Positions 1 through 5,890 of a stretch of 5,890 nucleotides of DNA are shown here, in pieces. Under the pieces are notes generated by a model. The model was given only the letters and a program-made list of their open reading frames with translations, searched no databases and was not told where the DNA came from. Positions within the stretch are counted from its first letter, which is position 1. Each line of letters starts with the position of its first letter. This DNA comes from Omnitrophica bacterium RBG_13_46_9 (GTDB taxonomy: Bacteria; Omnitrophota; Gorgyraeia; JABMRN01; RBG-13-46-9): the NCBI GenBank assembly GCA_001804045.1, contig MHFD01000013.1, forward strand, positions 10,734 through 16,623, written 5' to 3'. The position numbers were made by a program, and so were the translations under genes.

Positions 1-667
1 TATCCCACATATAATTAAATATCTCCGGAAGCATGTTATTGTCTTTAAGGCCTATAGCGGCTTCTATGCCAACTGTGACACCTAGCGACAGAATCTGGGG
101 GTTATTTTCGCGTAACCCTATATCTATCAACTTGTAGGCGTTATTTAAAAGTTCTTTCCTTCTCAGCCATTTTATCTCTGTCAAATACGGCCTTATATCA
201 CATCCGGCCTGCATGTTTACCCAATCTTCCTCATTCATGTTCGCGGGAACTTTATATATGCCAAGCGCTATCAAAAAATGCATCCTCTCGTGGTTGATAA
301 AAATCTGTAAAGGAGTGTTTTGCAGATCCCCTTTTTCTTTGGTCAAAAAGTTGAAAACCGAGGCCCTCATGTAAGAATGGAACTCGACTTTTCCGAGGTC
401 AGCTCTTGTGCGATATTGTTCTCTTGTGCCCCTTGTTCCCGGGTGGACTTCCAGATCCAGAGGGATGCGGACCGTGTTTTCCGGATTTGAATTATATTCC
501 ATGATAGCTCTGTCAAGCGCCAGATCATCCAGTACATCGACAAAGATATTTTTATCTATCTCTAAACGCTGCCATGTACCCTTATCCACTTCCGAACCTT
601 CTATCACCTGCTTTATGACGGAACCCACTGCTTTCGCTTCCGCCTCCGTCAAGATAGCATGTTCATC
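1..667 (-). other. C-terminal region with an HExxH zincin-like motif (residues 1123 onward, incomplete)
   Basis: After the PGK-like part comes a basic Gly/Thr/Arg-rich joint (about 1093-1122) and then a new region. It contains I-F-I-N-H1248-E1249-R-M-H1252-F-L-I-A-L-G, the HExxH active-site helix of zincin metallopeptidases with hydrophobic flanks; the motif codons are at 278-292. Possible third metal ligands downstream are E1268 or E1269, D1279 and E1286, but no gluzincin or metzincin spacing is decisive. A following helix-rich part (1286-1344) continues out of the window. The family is not recognised. A five-residue motif can arise by chance, although its hydrophobic, helix-like setting is favourable. 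Confidence 0.42.
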
Positions 668-3600
668 TACTGTTCTGGCATGGCCCGTGCCCGGGGTCCT
701 TGTCGCTTCTTTTCGACCGGTTCTCACGGCCTCGCTAACAAGATTTCGGCTTATTCCCTTTTTGGAGGATTGCTCTAAAGCCGCTACCCCTGGTAAGATC
801 AGCCCTGTCAAAAATTCCAGCATCGCGCCGCCGGCCAAACTCGTATAGCTTAGGTCTAATTCGGCATCAGCTAGGCCGGGTACATTTTCTTTAAGATAAG
901 CCGCGGCGAAATTTACCGCTTCCTTTGAATCCCCGCCCCCGCCTACGGAATAGAGTTTACCATCATGCGTTCTCTCCAGGATCCTTCCAAATATCTTTTC
1001 AGTGCCTTTTCCGAAAGGCCTCTTGCCTCTCACGTCTTCATCAAACGCCCCGATGGGACCTTTTATAAATATTGTCTGGGCGCGGTCTATCTCCGTCAGA
1101 TATAGACCTATTGTCGTGGTGCCTATGTCAAATATAGGGAGGTCTGTTAGGGGTTTGCCTGTGGGCTTATCCGGGATGGTTATTTCTATTCTTTCCCCCG
1201 CTTTATTTTTAACCGCTAAGTCTTTCGGAGCAATCAGCTTTCCTGGGTAATCTTTGTCTAATCTCTGTATTTCAGCGATTATCTTCTCCCATGTCCATTT
1301 TTTGTCCGGGACTTTTGCTTTCAGGAATTTAACATTATCCTCTCCTAAATCATGTCCTCTTGCTATAAGGAGCATCTGTCCGAGCGCGCCTCCTGTAATG
1401 ACCTTATCCACGCGTTTTTCATCGAGCGCTTTCGCTAAAAGCGGCATGACTTCGGGCAGTTTAAGCCCTCCCAAACTCATCACATAAGGGCTCTTTATCT
1501 TCTCCGGTTTAACCGCGTTGGAAAGTCCTTCTATTTCTCTTTCCATAAGACGTCCCGCGACATTGGGTATGTTTGAAAAGCCCTCAATACTGAACTGGCC
1601 TTTGTCTTTACCTCTATGCGCTACGGAGAAACCGTCTATCGCGAATAAATCAAACAATTTTTCCAAGGCTGTGATTTTCGATTGGTCTTCCTCTTCAGGG
1701 CGCACGTTTTTAAGTAAAAGAATCTCGCCTTCTTTAAGCTCTTCTATGGCCTTTTTTACGTTATCATCGTATAAGGCGCCTTTATCCATGTGTTTCACGC
1801 GGATATCCGGCCTTCCGAGGTCAGCCAGGCATTTTTGAATGGCCTTGGCGTGCTGTCCCAGAAATTCCATATAATCTTCCTCGCCGGGCCTGCCCTGATG
1901 GGCCAGGACAACCACTTTTCCGCCTTTCTCCACCATCTCTTTCAACGTTACGGCCGCCGCTCTTATTCTTTCATGTATCCTGCCTTGCGCTATATTCTCA
2001 TTCGTTAATTCCTTTTTCTTTACATTCAGGTCGACTCTGATTCCGGCGACTTTCCCCCGGAAATCTATATCGTCAAGCGTAAAATAAGATTTTTCGGCAG
2101 GGTGATAAAGGGGCCCTAATTTTTCGAATTCCGCCTTAATAAGTCCTTCTGTCTTTTCGATCTGTTCTTTATATGTGCCATAGCTTTTGCCGGTAAATAC
2201 CTCTTTTACGGCTCTGCCGTATTCTATAAGAAATACTCTTTCCAGCAGTTCAGCGTTTACCTCTATACCTTCAGACTTAACCCGTTCTGCATACTGACCG
2301 ACGTATCTTTGAACCCACTCCCTCTGAAATTCTTCGGATCGCTGTTTAATCGCTTCTGTCAACGGCTGTTTTCCTTCCTGCATAATCGCCCTTGCGATTA
2401 TATACGGCGCGAGAAGTTCGTCATTTTTCGTCGGGGCCGCGCTTTCTACAAGCAATTCCTCGAAGGGTGTCTTCTGATTGGTAAGAACCTGTATGTAGGG
2501 GGATTCGGCGTCTTTTGTGATGTTAGGACATACGACTATATATGAGAAACCTTTTTGTTCAAGTATGTATTTTATGCCTTCTGTGTGGAAACCGCCCGTT
2601 ACGAGAACGGCTACGTCTGTCTTCTCCTTACCCATTACCTGCATCGTATTGTCCACAAGGGCATGGTCTCTTTTAAGAGCTATCTCATAAAATTTCTCCA
2701 ATTCGGGCAGGTTCTTCCTGATAACATCCGACGGGTATTCGACATCGCAGGAAAGGTTATATGTCTTTACCTTAGAGGTGATAAAATCCGTAAAGAACTC
2801 GGGTTTGAATTCGTTTTGGTGAGTGCTGTAATAATTAAACTCTCTGTTGGACAGTTTTATGTTTATGAGCCCCAAAAGGATATTCACATTTTCCCAGCAG
2901 GCGCTCATCGTCCTCTGGTCGTCATTCACAAAAAGCTTCTCTTTTACGGCGAGCTTTATATCGTCCAATTCATTGAAGAGGTTCTCGTTGTTTATCTTCT
3001 CGTAAAGTCTGGTGTATATCACGTAGTTTCCGAGATTCGGGTATTCTTTGGCAAGATCTATCCCGTTTTCGGCGGACAGCTCCTTCAGATACTGGTAATA
3101 ATCGGCTGCCGAGATTTTGCCCACCTTAAACGAAAAGCTTTGAAGCACCAGATCCTGAAGCTTTTCTTTTGAAAGCGCTTTGCTCAATTTATCTATGAGA
3201 TCGGCCCTTTCCTGGTCAACGACTTTAAAGTCGATTTTATCTTCATACACCAGCGTGTATATCAATTTCGCAAAATCAGGGTAATTCTTTAAGTCTATGC
3301 TATGATGTTTAAGCTTTGCGCTTAAGACCTTCGCATACTCCGAAAGGGTTATCTTTTTATCCTTGTATTCCTCTATGGTGTTATCGAATTCCATAAGCCC
3401 CTTGGTGTACATGTATCCTTTCAGCTTTCCGAGGATTGTTTTTAAGTCTAACAGATACTTCTCCACCTCTTCCTTTTGCGGATAGGTAGATGTGAAGGCA
3501 TTCAGGTTTTTAATATAAAGGTCTCTATTTTCGGCGCCATAAAGTTTTATCGGGTAGTCCTTGGTTATGGAAAGGAACTCCACCCCTGTTATCTCGCCTT

Positions 3601-4033
3601 TTTTCATAAAATAGTCGGCTACTTCCCTGCGGATTTCGGCGTCAGGAAAAGCCCTGAACCATGACGTGTCAATGTAACCGTCCGCGCCTTCTACCGATAT
3701 GATATTTACATTGTAATCCTTTGATAGGGTTTCGACTATTTTTGATATGTTGGTCTGGGCTTCATAGTTGCAGTGGGCGTCCTGAATGTGGATTATAAAT
3801 TTGCCGTTTTGGCCCCTGTGGCGCTCTTTTATAGTGCCTACCTCTTTGGAAATGCCTATGTCATCGATTGAGGCTTTCTGTATTGATGGCTTTTGCTCGG
3901 GTTCGGGCAAAGCGTTATCAATACTTGCGTAACTTATGTTATAAAATAGAAAAGTTTGTAGCAGAAGTAGAGATAATAACCTTACTATACCTCTTTTACG
4001 AAAACATCCGAGATAATTTTGATTTGAATTCAT
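1..4033 (-). CDS. Exported multidomain protein: TraB/TIKI-like region + PGK-like domain + HExxH region (3' end outside window)
   Basis: One uninterrupted frame of 1344 codons starts at ATG 4033-4031 and leaves the window with no stop. The start is fixed by a GGAGG site 7 nt upstream and by the signal peptide that follows at once. Domains in order: signal peptide 1-36; TraB/TIKI/ChaN-like region about 67-517 (H82, H87, E115, R455-D456, H483); helical linker about 518-648; PGK-like domain about 649-1092; C-terminal region from about 1123 with H1248-E1249-R-M-H1252. Typical PGK is about 390-420 residues and cytosolic, so this is a fusion many times the usual plan. By signal peptide and charge distribution the body should lie outside the cytoplasm. 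The overall function is unknown. It may be a multi-enzyme or scavenging polyprotein, or a set of degenerate enzyme folds used for binding. The reading frame is seen directly. The PGK relationship is strong, the TraB/TIKI relationship moderate, and the zinc-protease reading rests on a short motif. Confidence 0.93.
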   Translation of the reverse strand, partial: MNSNQNYLGCFRKRGIVRLLSLLLLQTFLFYNISYASIDNALPEPEQKPSIQKASIDDIGISKEVGTIKERHRGQNGKFIIHIQDAHCNYEAQTNISKIVETLSKDYNVNIISVEGADGYIDTSWFRAFPDAEIRREVADYFMKKGEITGVEFLSITKDYPIKLYGAENRDLYIKNLNAFTSTYPQKEEVEKYLLDLKTILGKLKGYMYTKGLMEFDNTIEEYKDKKITLSEYAKVLSAKLKHHSIDLKNYPDFAKLIYTLVYEDKIDFKVVDQERADLIDKLSKALSKEKLQDLVLQSFSFKVGKISAADYYQYLKELSAENGIDLAKEYPNLGNYVIYTRLYEKINNENLFNELDDIKLAVKEKLFVNDDQRTMSACWENVNILLGLINIKLSNREFNYYSTHQNEFKPEFFTDFITSKVKTYNLSCDVEYPSDVIRKNLPELEKFYEIALKRDHALVDNTMQVMGKEKTDVAVLVTGGFHTEGIKYILEQKGFSYIVVCPNITKDAESPYIQVLTNQKTPFEELLVESAAPTKNDELLAPYIIARAIMQEGKQPLTEAIKQRSEEFQREWVQRYVGQYAERVKSEGIEVNAELLERVFLIEYGRAVKEVFTGKSYGTYKEQIEKTEGLIKAEFEKLGPLYHPAEKSYFTLDDIDFRGKVAGIRVDLNVKKKELTNENIAQGRIHERIRAAAVTLKEMVEKGGKVVVLAHQGRPGEEDYMEFLGQHAKAIQKCLADLGRPDIRVKHMDKGALYDDNVKKAIEELKEGEILLLKNVRPEEEDQSKITALEKLFDLFAIDGFSVAHRGKDKGQFSIEGFSNIPNVAGRLMEREIEGLSNAVKPEKIKSPYVMSLGGLKLPEVMPLLAKALDEKRVDKVITGGALGQMLLIARGHDLGEDNVKFLKAKVPDKKWTWEKIIAEIQRLDKDYPGKLIAPKDLAVKNKAGERIEITIPDKPTGKPLTDLPIFDIGTTTIGLYLTEIDRAQTIFIKGPIGAFDEDVRGKRPFGKGTEKIFGRILERTHDGKLYSVGGGGDSKEAVNFAAAYLKENVPGLADAELDLSYTSLAGGAMLEFLTGLILPGVAALEQSSKKGISRNLVSEAVRTGRKEATRTPGTGHARTVDEHAILTEAEAKAVGSVIKQVIEGSEVDKGTWQRLEIDKNIFVDVLDDLALDRAIMEYNSNPENTVRIPLDLEVHPGTRGTREQYRTRADLGKVEFHSYMRASVFNFLTKEKGDLQNTPLQIFINHERMHFLIALGIYKVPANMNEEDWVNMQAGCDIRPYLTEIKWLRRKELLNNAYKLIDIGLRENNPQILSLGVTVGIEAAIGLKDNNMLPEIFNYMWD
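758..2089 (-). other. Divergent phosphoglycerate kinase-like domain, residues about 649-1092
   Basis: The order of PGK motifs is complete. They are R666-V-D668-L-N670-V (canonical RVDFNV), E-R689-I-R-A-A, A-H712-Q-G-R715-P, K-N-V-R778-P-E-E-E, I-D-G-F-S-V-A-H806-R807, P-N-V-A-G-R-L-M-E-R-E-I, L-G-G-L-K858, T-G-G-A-L (880-884), D-I-G-T-T-T-I (969-975), K991-G-P-I-G-A-F-D998, V-G-G-G-G-D1035-S1036, and the C-terminal L-A-G-G-A-M-L-E-F-L and L-P-G-V-A-A-L. PGK transfers phosphate between 1,3-bisphosphoglycerate and ADP in the cytosol. Equivalents of yeast D23, N25, R38, H62, R65, R121, R168 and K213 are present. The Lys equivalent to K217 is V862, H170 is K809, E341 is D998 and T373 is S1036. 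At about 444 residues it is slightly longer than free-standing PGK. The fold assignment is firm; activity is doubtful. Confidence 0.88.
2090..2482 (-). other. Charged helical linker between the hydrolase-like and PGK-like parts, residues about 518-648
   Basis: This segment is rich in Glu, Lys, Gln and Arg and has few Gly or Pro. It includes long amphipathic stretches around residues 550-640, such as repeated acidic-basic pairs near the end. It reads as alpha-helical or a short coiled coil that separates the two folded domains. No catalytic motif is visible. The boundaries are approximate. Confidence 0.45.
2483..3835 (-). other. TraB/TIKI/ChaN/EreA-like region, residues about 67-517
   Basis: The region opens with a beta strand and the motif H82-I-Q-D85-A-H87-C-N-Y-E-A-Q. 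A second strand ends in V-E115-G-A-D-G, then Y-G-A-E168-N. Near its end are R455-D456 with N462, and the strand-turn motif V-T-G-G-F-H483-T-E-G followed by another strand. An N-terminal His cluster, a Glu after the second strand, an Arg-Asp helix and a C-terminal Gly-x-His motif are the spaced signature of the TraB/PrgY, TIKI, ChaN and erythromycin-esterase superfamily, which includes metal-dependent peptidases and hydrolases. About 250 residues of mainly helical, lysine-rich sequence sit between the two halves. That is longer than the usual insert. Substrate unknown; assignment is by motif pattern only. Confidence 0.5.
3926..4033 (-). other. Sec-type signal peptide, residues 1-36 of the multidomain protein
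   Basis: The first residues have a basic n-region (R12, K13, R14, R18), then a hydrophobic core from L19 to I33 rich in leucine and phenylalanine. A small-x-small site follows, S34-Y35-A36, with predicted cleavage before S37. There is no cysteine at the cleavage site, so a lipoprotein signal is unlikely. If the segment were not cleaved it would act as an N-terminal membrane anchor, and the positive-inside rule would still put the remainder outside the cytoplasm. Confidence 0.82.
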
Positions 4034-4040
4034 TCTTTTG

Positions 4041-4045
4041 CCTCC
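4041..4045 (-). promoter_or_regulatory. Shine-Dalgarno site for the multidomain protein
   Basis: The minus strand reads GGAGG, 7 nt before ATG at 4033. This is consensus sequence and optimal spacing, and together with the signal peptide it fixes the start codon. The surrounding leader is A/T-rich, so the site should be unstructured and accessible. Confidence 0.85.
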
Positions 4046-4129
4046 ATATTTAATTTTTTATATTAACTTCATTCATTCTTTTTCTTCATTACAACATTCT
4101 AACTTTTTTCTGTGTTAACTTTGTATTAT

Positions 4130-4138
4130 ATTATACCA
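4130..4138 (-). promoter_or_regulatory. Extended -10 promoter for the multidomain gene
   Basis: On the minus strand the sequence is TGGTATAAT, a perfect sigma-70-type extended -10 (TGnTATAAT). A second overlapping TATAAT follows at 4130-4125. The only -35-like hexamer, ATGACA at 4161-4156, is 20 bp away, which is too far to be good. This fits an extended -10 promoter that needs little -35 contact. The start point would be near 4123, giving a leader of roughly 90 nt that is very A-rich and has no obvious riboswitch. Confidence 0.6.
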
Positions 4139-4194
4139 TATTTTAAGCAATTTATTGTCATAACTATGTAATACGAAGGTAAAAGATATATTGC

Positions 4195-4207
4195 AGGTAA
4201 ATTACCT
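4195..4207. repeat. Perfect 13-nt palindrome in the intergenic region
   Basis: The sequence AGGTAAATTACCT is a perfect inverted repeat around a central A. It lies about 57 bp upstream of the extended -10. It has no following T-tract on either strand, so it is not an intrinsic terminator. It has the shape of a dimeric-regulator site, but with a single copy and no nearby regulator gene this is speculation. Confidence 0.3.
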
Positions 4208-4254
4208 CTTCCTGGACACGCAATCAGGCTGCTTGACTTATCTGTCCGATGGCC

Positions 4255-4274
4255 CGCTTAGGCGGCGATAAGCG
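4255..4274. repeat. Short inverted repeat across the stop codon of the upstream gene
   Basis: CGCTTA and TAAGCG form a 6-bp stem around an 8-nt GC-rich loop, and the stop codon lies in one arm. No T-run follows on the minus strand, so this is not a standard terminator. It could be chance in a GC-rich gene end. Confidence 0.25.
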
Positions 4275-5890
4275 CCTCCCGTTCTCTCTGATAGCGCTCC
4301 TGCAGTTCCTGGTAATTCATGGGTTCTGCCCTCGGCAGGAATATGAGTGTCCTCGCCTCCTTGTCGTATGACATGATGATGGGCAGGTCCGGCGCCTCTT
4401 TACCCGAGGCCAACTCGAGCGTTATGGAGAGCATCTCCATGATACGAATATACAGCTGTTTGTCCGCCGCCTCCCCAAAGTCACCGTAGAATCTGTCGAG
4501 TTCCCGGTCATCAACCCCGGCTAGGAACGCCCGCTTATCTGTTTTAGTGCTTCTTAAGGGTGAAAAGGCGTCTGATTCTATTGTCCCCTTGGACGCCAGG
4601 ACCACAACGTTAGTAAGTTTAGTCTTTGTTTCTCCTGCTGTAGCTAAGAGTCTTTTTGCGAGCGAATCTCCTTCATCATGGATTACTTTCACATTATCGA
4701 GGCCCATGCGCCTTAGATTCTTCTCCAGGGATTCGATCTCCTTTATAAGCGGATTTATGGCACTGTGCTGCAGCATACGGCCGCCGTAAATACGATCACA
4801 ACCGGGGATCCACTCTGTCTCAAGGCCTATGATGAGGTTCTGGTCATCGGCTTTCGCCGTTTTGGCCATAGCAAGCGCTGTCCCCACTATACCGTCTGCC
4901 TCGAGATTGTCTAGGTTTTCAGCCATCTGGCTTGCAACTTCCTCTGTTTCCGCAAGCTGTCTCTTGTCAATCGCATGGGGAGTGTCTTTCAGCGTGCGAA
5001 TGGCCTGCGCTGCGGATCTCGCGCGGTCCACTATCGACGCGGAGACATCATCCCTGTCTACCGGTCGTGAATCTATGATACTTCCGAGCTCTGTCACCTG
5101 TCTTAAGAAAGAGAGTACTTTATTTGCCATCTCTGCGACGCGCGTCCGGACGCTGCTCACAGCCGGTGCCGCTGACTGGACGCCCCCTGTCCGGGTTGTG
5201 ACCAGGACGCCGACGTGCCTATTGTTTACTATACCGTTTTTGTCGAACGTCACGACTGTCTCTCCCCGTAATTCCTCAATTGCATCCCCGGCCTTCAGCT
5301 TAGAGCCTTCTTCTACGGGAAATAGCCGTATCATAACCTGTTGCCCATGTTCGAGGGCAAGCGAAGCCTTTTCGCCCCGTTGCTCGAACTGCGCCCCGTA
5401 AACACCCGGTTCCTCTTCTCTCGAGGTAAGCAAGAAGAGGTGCTGTCCGCCTACGAGAATATGTTGTCGCGTGAGACGCATAAAATCCTCTTCCTCGCGC
5501 ATGTGAGATACATCTATCTTCATGAGATTGTCTTTGACAAGTCGTGTCACATAGCGGGCAGCGAGAAGTTCGAGGCCCAGCTTGCCCTTCACCGGCCCTT
5601 CGTCACTGACATAGTCATAGTTAACAGCTGTATTATATCCGGCTACACGGTCTTTTATGCCCGCCTCATATTCCTGTCGTATTCTCTGCGTAGTATCTGC
5701 GGAAAGCCGGTTACCGAGAAACGTATCGACCATCTCTCCCAGGTCCTGCTCTTCGGGAAGGAGAAGCGGGTGCTCCGCCCCAAGCATCTTTTCCGTCAAA
5801 TGCGCGATCCTCTCAAATCCCTCTTCCCGTTCACCTTCAAAACTGTAGAAATAGCCGAGGTTGTCGCGGTTTTCGACCCGTAATCCGTCC
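4258..5890 (-). CDS. C-terminal 543 residues of a large protein of unknown family (5' end outside window)
   Basis: The frame is open from the window edge to TAA at 4260-4258. A TTG at 5799-5797 could in principle start a 513-residue protein. However, the 30 codons before it are open and protein-like (for example N-L-G-Y-F-Y-S-F-E-G) and there is no strong ribosome-binding site, so I call it 5'-truncated. Visible residues about 1-130 are mixed and acidic. Residues about 143-235 are beta-rich with many Gly. Residues about 245-345 are a long Ala/Arg/Glu helical stretch. From about 350 an alpha/beta domain starts at N-L-I-I-G-L-E-T-E-W-I-P-G and alternates strands and helices: V-K-V-I-H-D-E-G, then N-V-V-V-L-A-S, then R-A-F-L-A-G-V-D. 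It ends with a strand and motif I-F-L-P-R-A-E-P-M-N-Y, then a charged helix. No signal peptide or membrane segment is visible. I do not recognise a characterised family. I recall similar C-termini in Omnitrophota proteins, which a search must confirm. Confidence 0.88.
   Translation of the reverse strand, partial: DGLRVENRDNLGYFYSFEGEREEGFERIAHLTEKMLGAEHPLLLPEEQDLGEMVDTFLGNRLSADTTQRIRQEYEAGIKDRVAGYNTAVNYDYVSDEGPVKGKLGLELLAARYVTRLVKDNLMKIDVSHMREEEDFMRLTRQHILVGGQHLFLLTSREEEPGVYGAQFEQRGEKASLALEHGQQVMIRLFPVEEGSKLKAGDAIEELRGETVVTFDKNGIVNNRHVGVLVTTRTGGVQSAAPAVSSVRTRVAEMANKVLSFLRQVTELGSIIDSRPVDRDDVSASIVDRARSAAQAIRTLKDTPHAIDKRQLAETEEVASQMAENLDNLEADGIVGTALAMAKTAKADDQNLIIGLETEWIPGCDRIYGGRMLQHSAINPLIKEIESLEKNLRRMGLDNVKVIHDEGDSLAKRLLATAGETKTKLTNVVVLASKGTIESDAFSPLRSTKTDKRAFLAGVDDRELDRFYGDFGEAADKQLYIRIMEMLSITLELASGKEAPDLPIIMSYDKEARTLIFLPRAEPMNYQELQERYQREREALIAA

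Larger units (their letters stand above)
4034..4257. other. Intergenic region between the two large genes
   Basis: This 224-bp stretch is markedly AT-rich, especially 4046-4160. It holds the ribosome-binding site, the extended -10 promoter and the 13-nt palindrome listed separately. Downstream of the first gene's stop there is a weak 5-bp inverted repeat (GGACA at 4247-4243 with TGTCC at 4218-4214, loop of 24). No U-tract follows, so no convincing terminator separates the genes. No tRNA, small RNA or small gene with a ribosome-binding site was found. Confidence 0.6.

Noticed and set aside
758..2089. Naming the PGK-like domain pgk as a normal glycolytic gene
   Set aside because: It is internal to an exported fusion and differs at several conserved nucleotide-side positions, so a standard gene name would mislead.
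2555..3172. Plus-strand open frame of 205 codons
   Set aside because: It lies wholly antisense to the multidomain gene. Its product is Val/Phe/Tyr-rich with no recognisable motif, and it lacks a convincing ribosome-binding site. The minus-strand frame has strong domain motifs across the same bases.
4048..4095. Tiny leader frames in the 5' leader (6-8 codons, for example M-K-K-K-N-E)
   Set aside because: Several ATGs occur in an A-rich stretch with no ribosome-binding site and no attenuator hairpin, so chance is the better explanation.
4214..4247. Possible terminator after the upstream gene
   Set aside because: The stem is only 5 bp with a 24-nt loop, and no T-run follows.
4829..5401. Plus-strand open frame of 190 codons
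   Set aside because: It is antisense to the upstream gene. The product is Ser/Ala/Thr-rich low-complexity sequence typical of a shadow frame in GC-rich DNA.
5797..5799. TTG as the start codon of the upstream gene
   Set aside because: The frame stays open for 30 more codons to the edge with plausible protein sequence, and only a weak AGAGG is nearby. A truncated larger gene is more likely.
5341..5883. Plus-strand open frame of 180 codons
   Set aside because: It is antisense to the upstream gene, with no domain motif and no ribosome-binding site. The minus-strand frame runs through the same region to the window edge.

Overview
The window is the C-terminal part of one large gene and most of a second very large gene. 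Both lie on the minus strand, separated by 224 bp of AT-rich DNA. No RNA genes, mobile elements or CRISPR repeats were seen. Reading in the direction of transcription, from high to low coordinates, the layout is as follows. (1) 5890-4258 holds the last 543 residues of a protein whose start lies outside the window. (2) 4257-4034 is an intergenic region with an extended -10 promoter and a consensus Shine-Dalgarno site. (3) 4033-1 is one uninterrupted frame of 1344 codons that runs off the low-coordinate edge without a stop.

The second protein is the main object of interest. Reading its frame by hand gives, in order: a Sec signal peptide (residues 1-36); an N-terminal region with motifs like the TraB/TIKI/ChaN/EreA-type superfamily (about 67-517); a helical linker; a complete but divergent phosphoglycerate kinase (PGK)-like domain (about 649-1092); and a C-terminal region with an HExxH zinc-protease-type motif (1248-1252). 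A glycolytic-kinase fold behind an export signal, between two hydrolase-like regions, is very unusual. Most 3-phosphoglycerate-binding basic residues are kept. One conserved nucleotide-side lysine is lost, and the periplasm has no standing ATP pool, so the domain may bind ligand rather than act as a glycolytic kinase.

The upstream protein is of unknown family. It has a beta-rich middle, a long helical stretch, and an alpha/beta C-terminal domain ending in a charged helix. From memory of similar C-termini (motifs like RAFLAGVD and PRAEPMNY) and of fused metabolic-enzyme polyproteins, I suspect a member of Candidatus Omnitrophota (PVC group), known for very large proteins. This is an inference from architecture, not from a marker gene. 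The two genes are collinear, but the internal promoter suggests the downstream one can be transcribed on its own.
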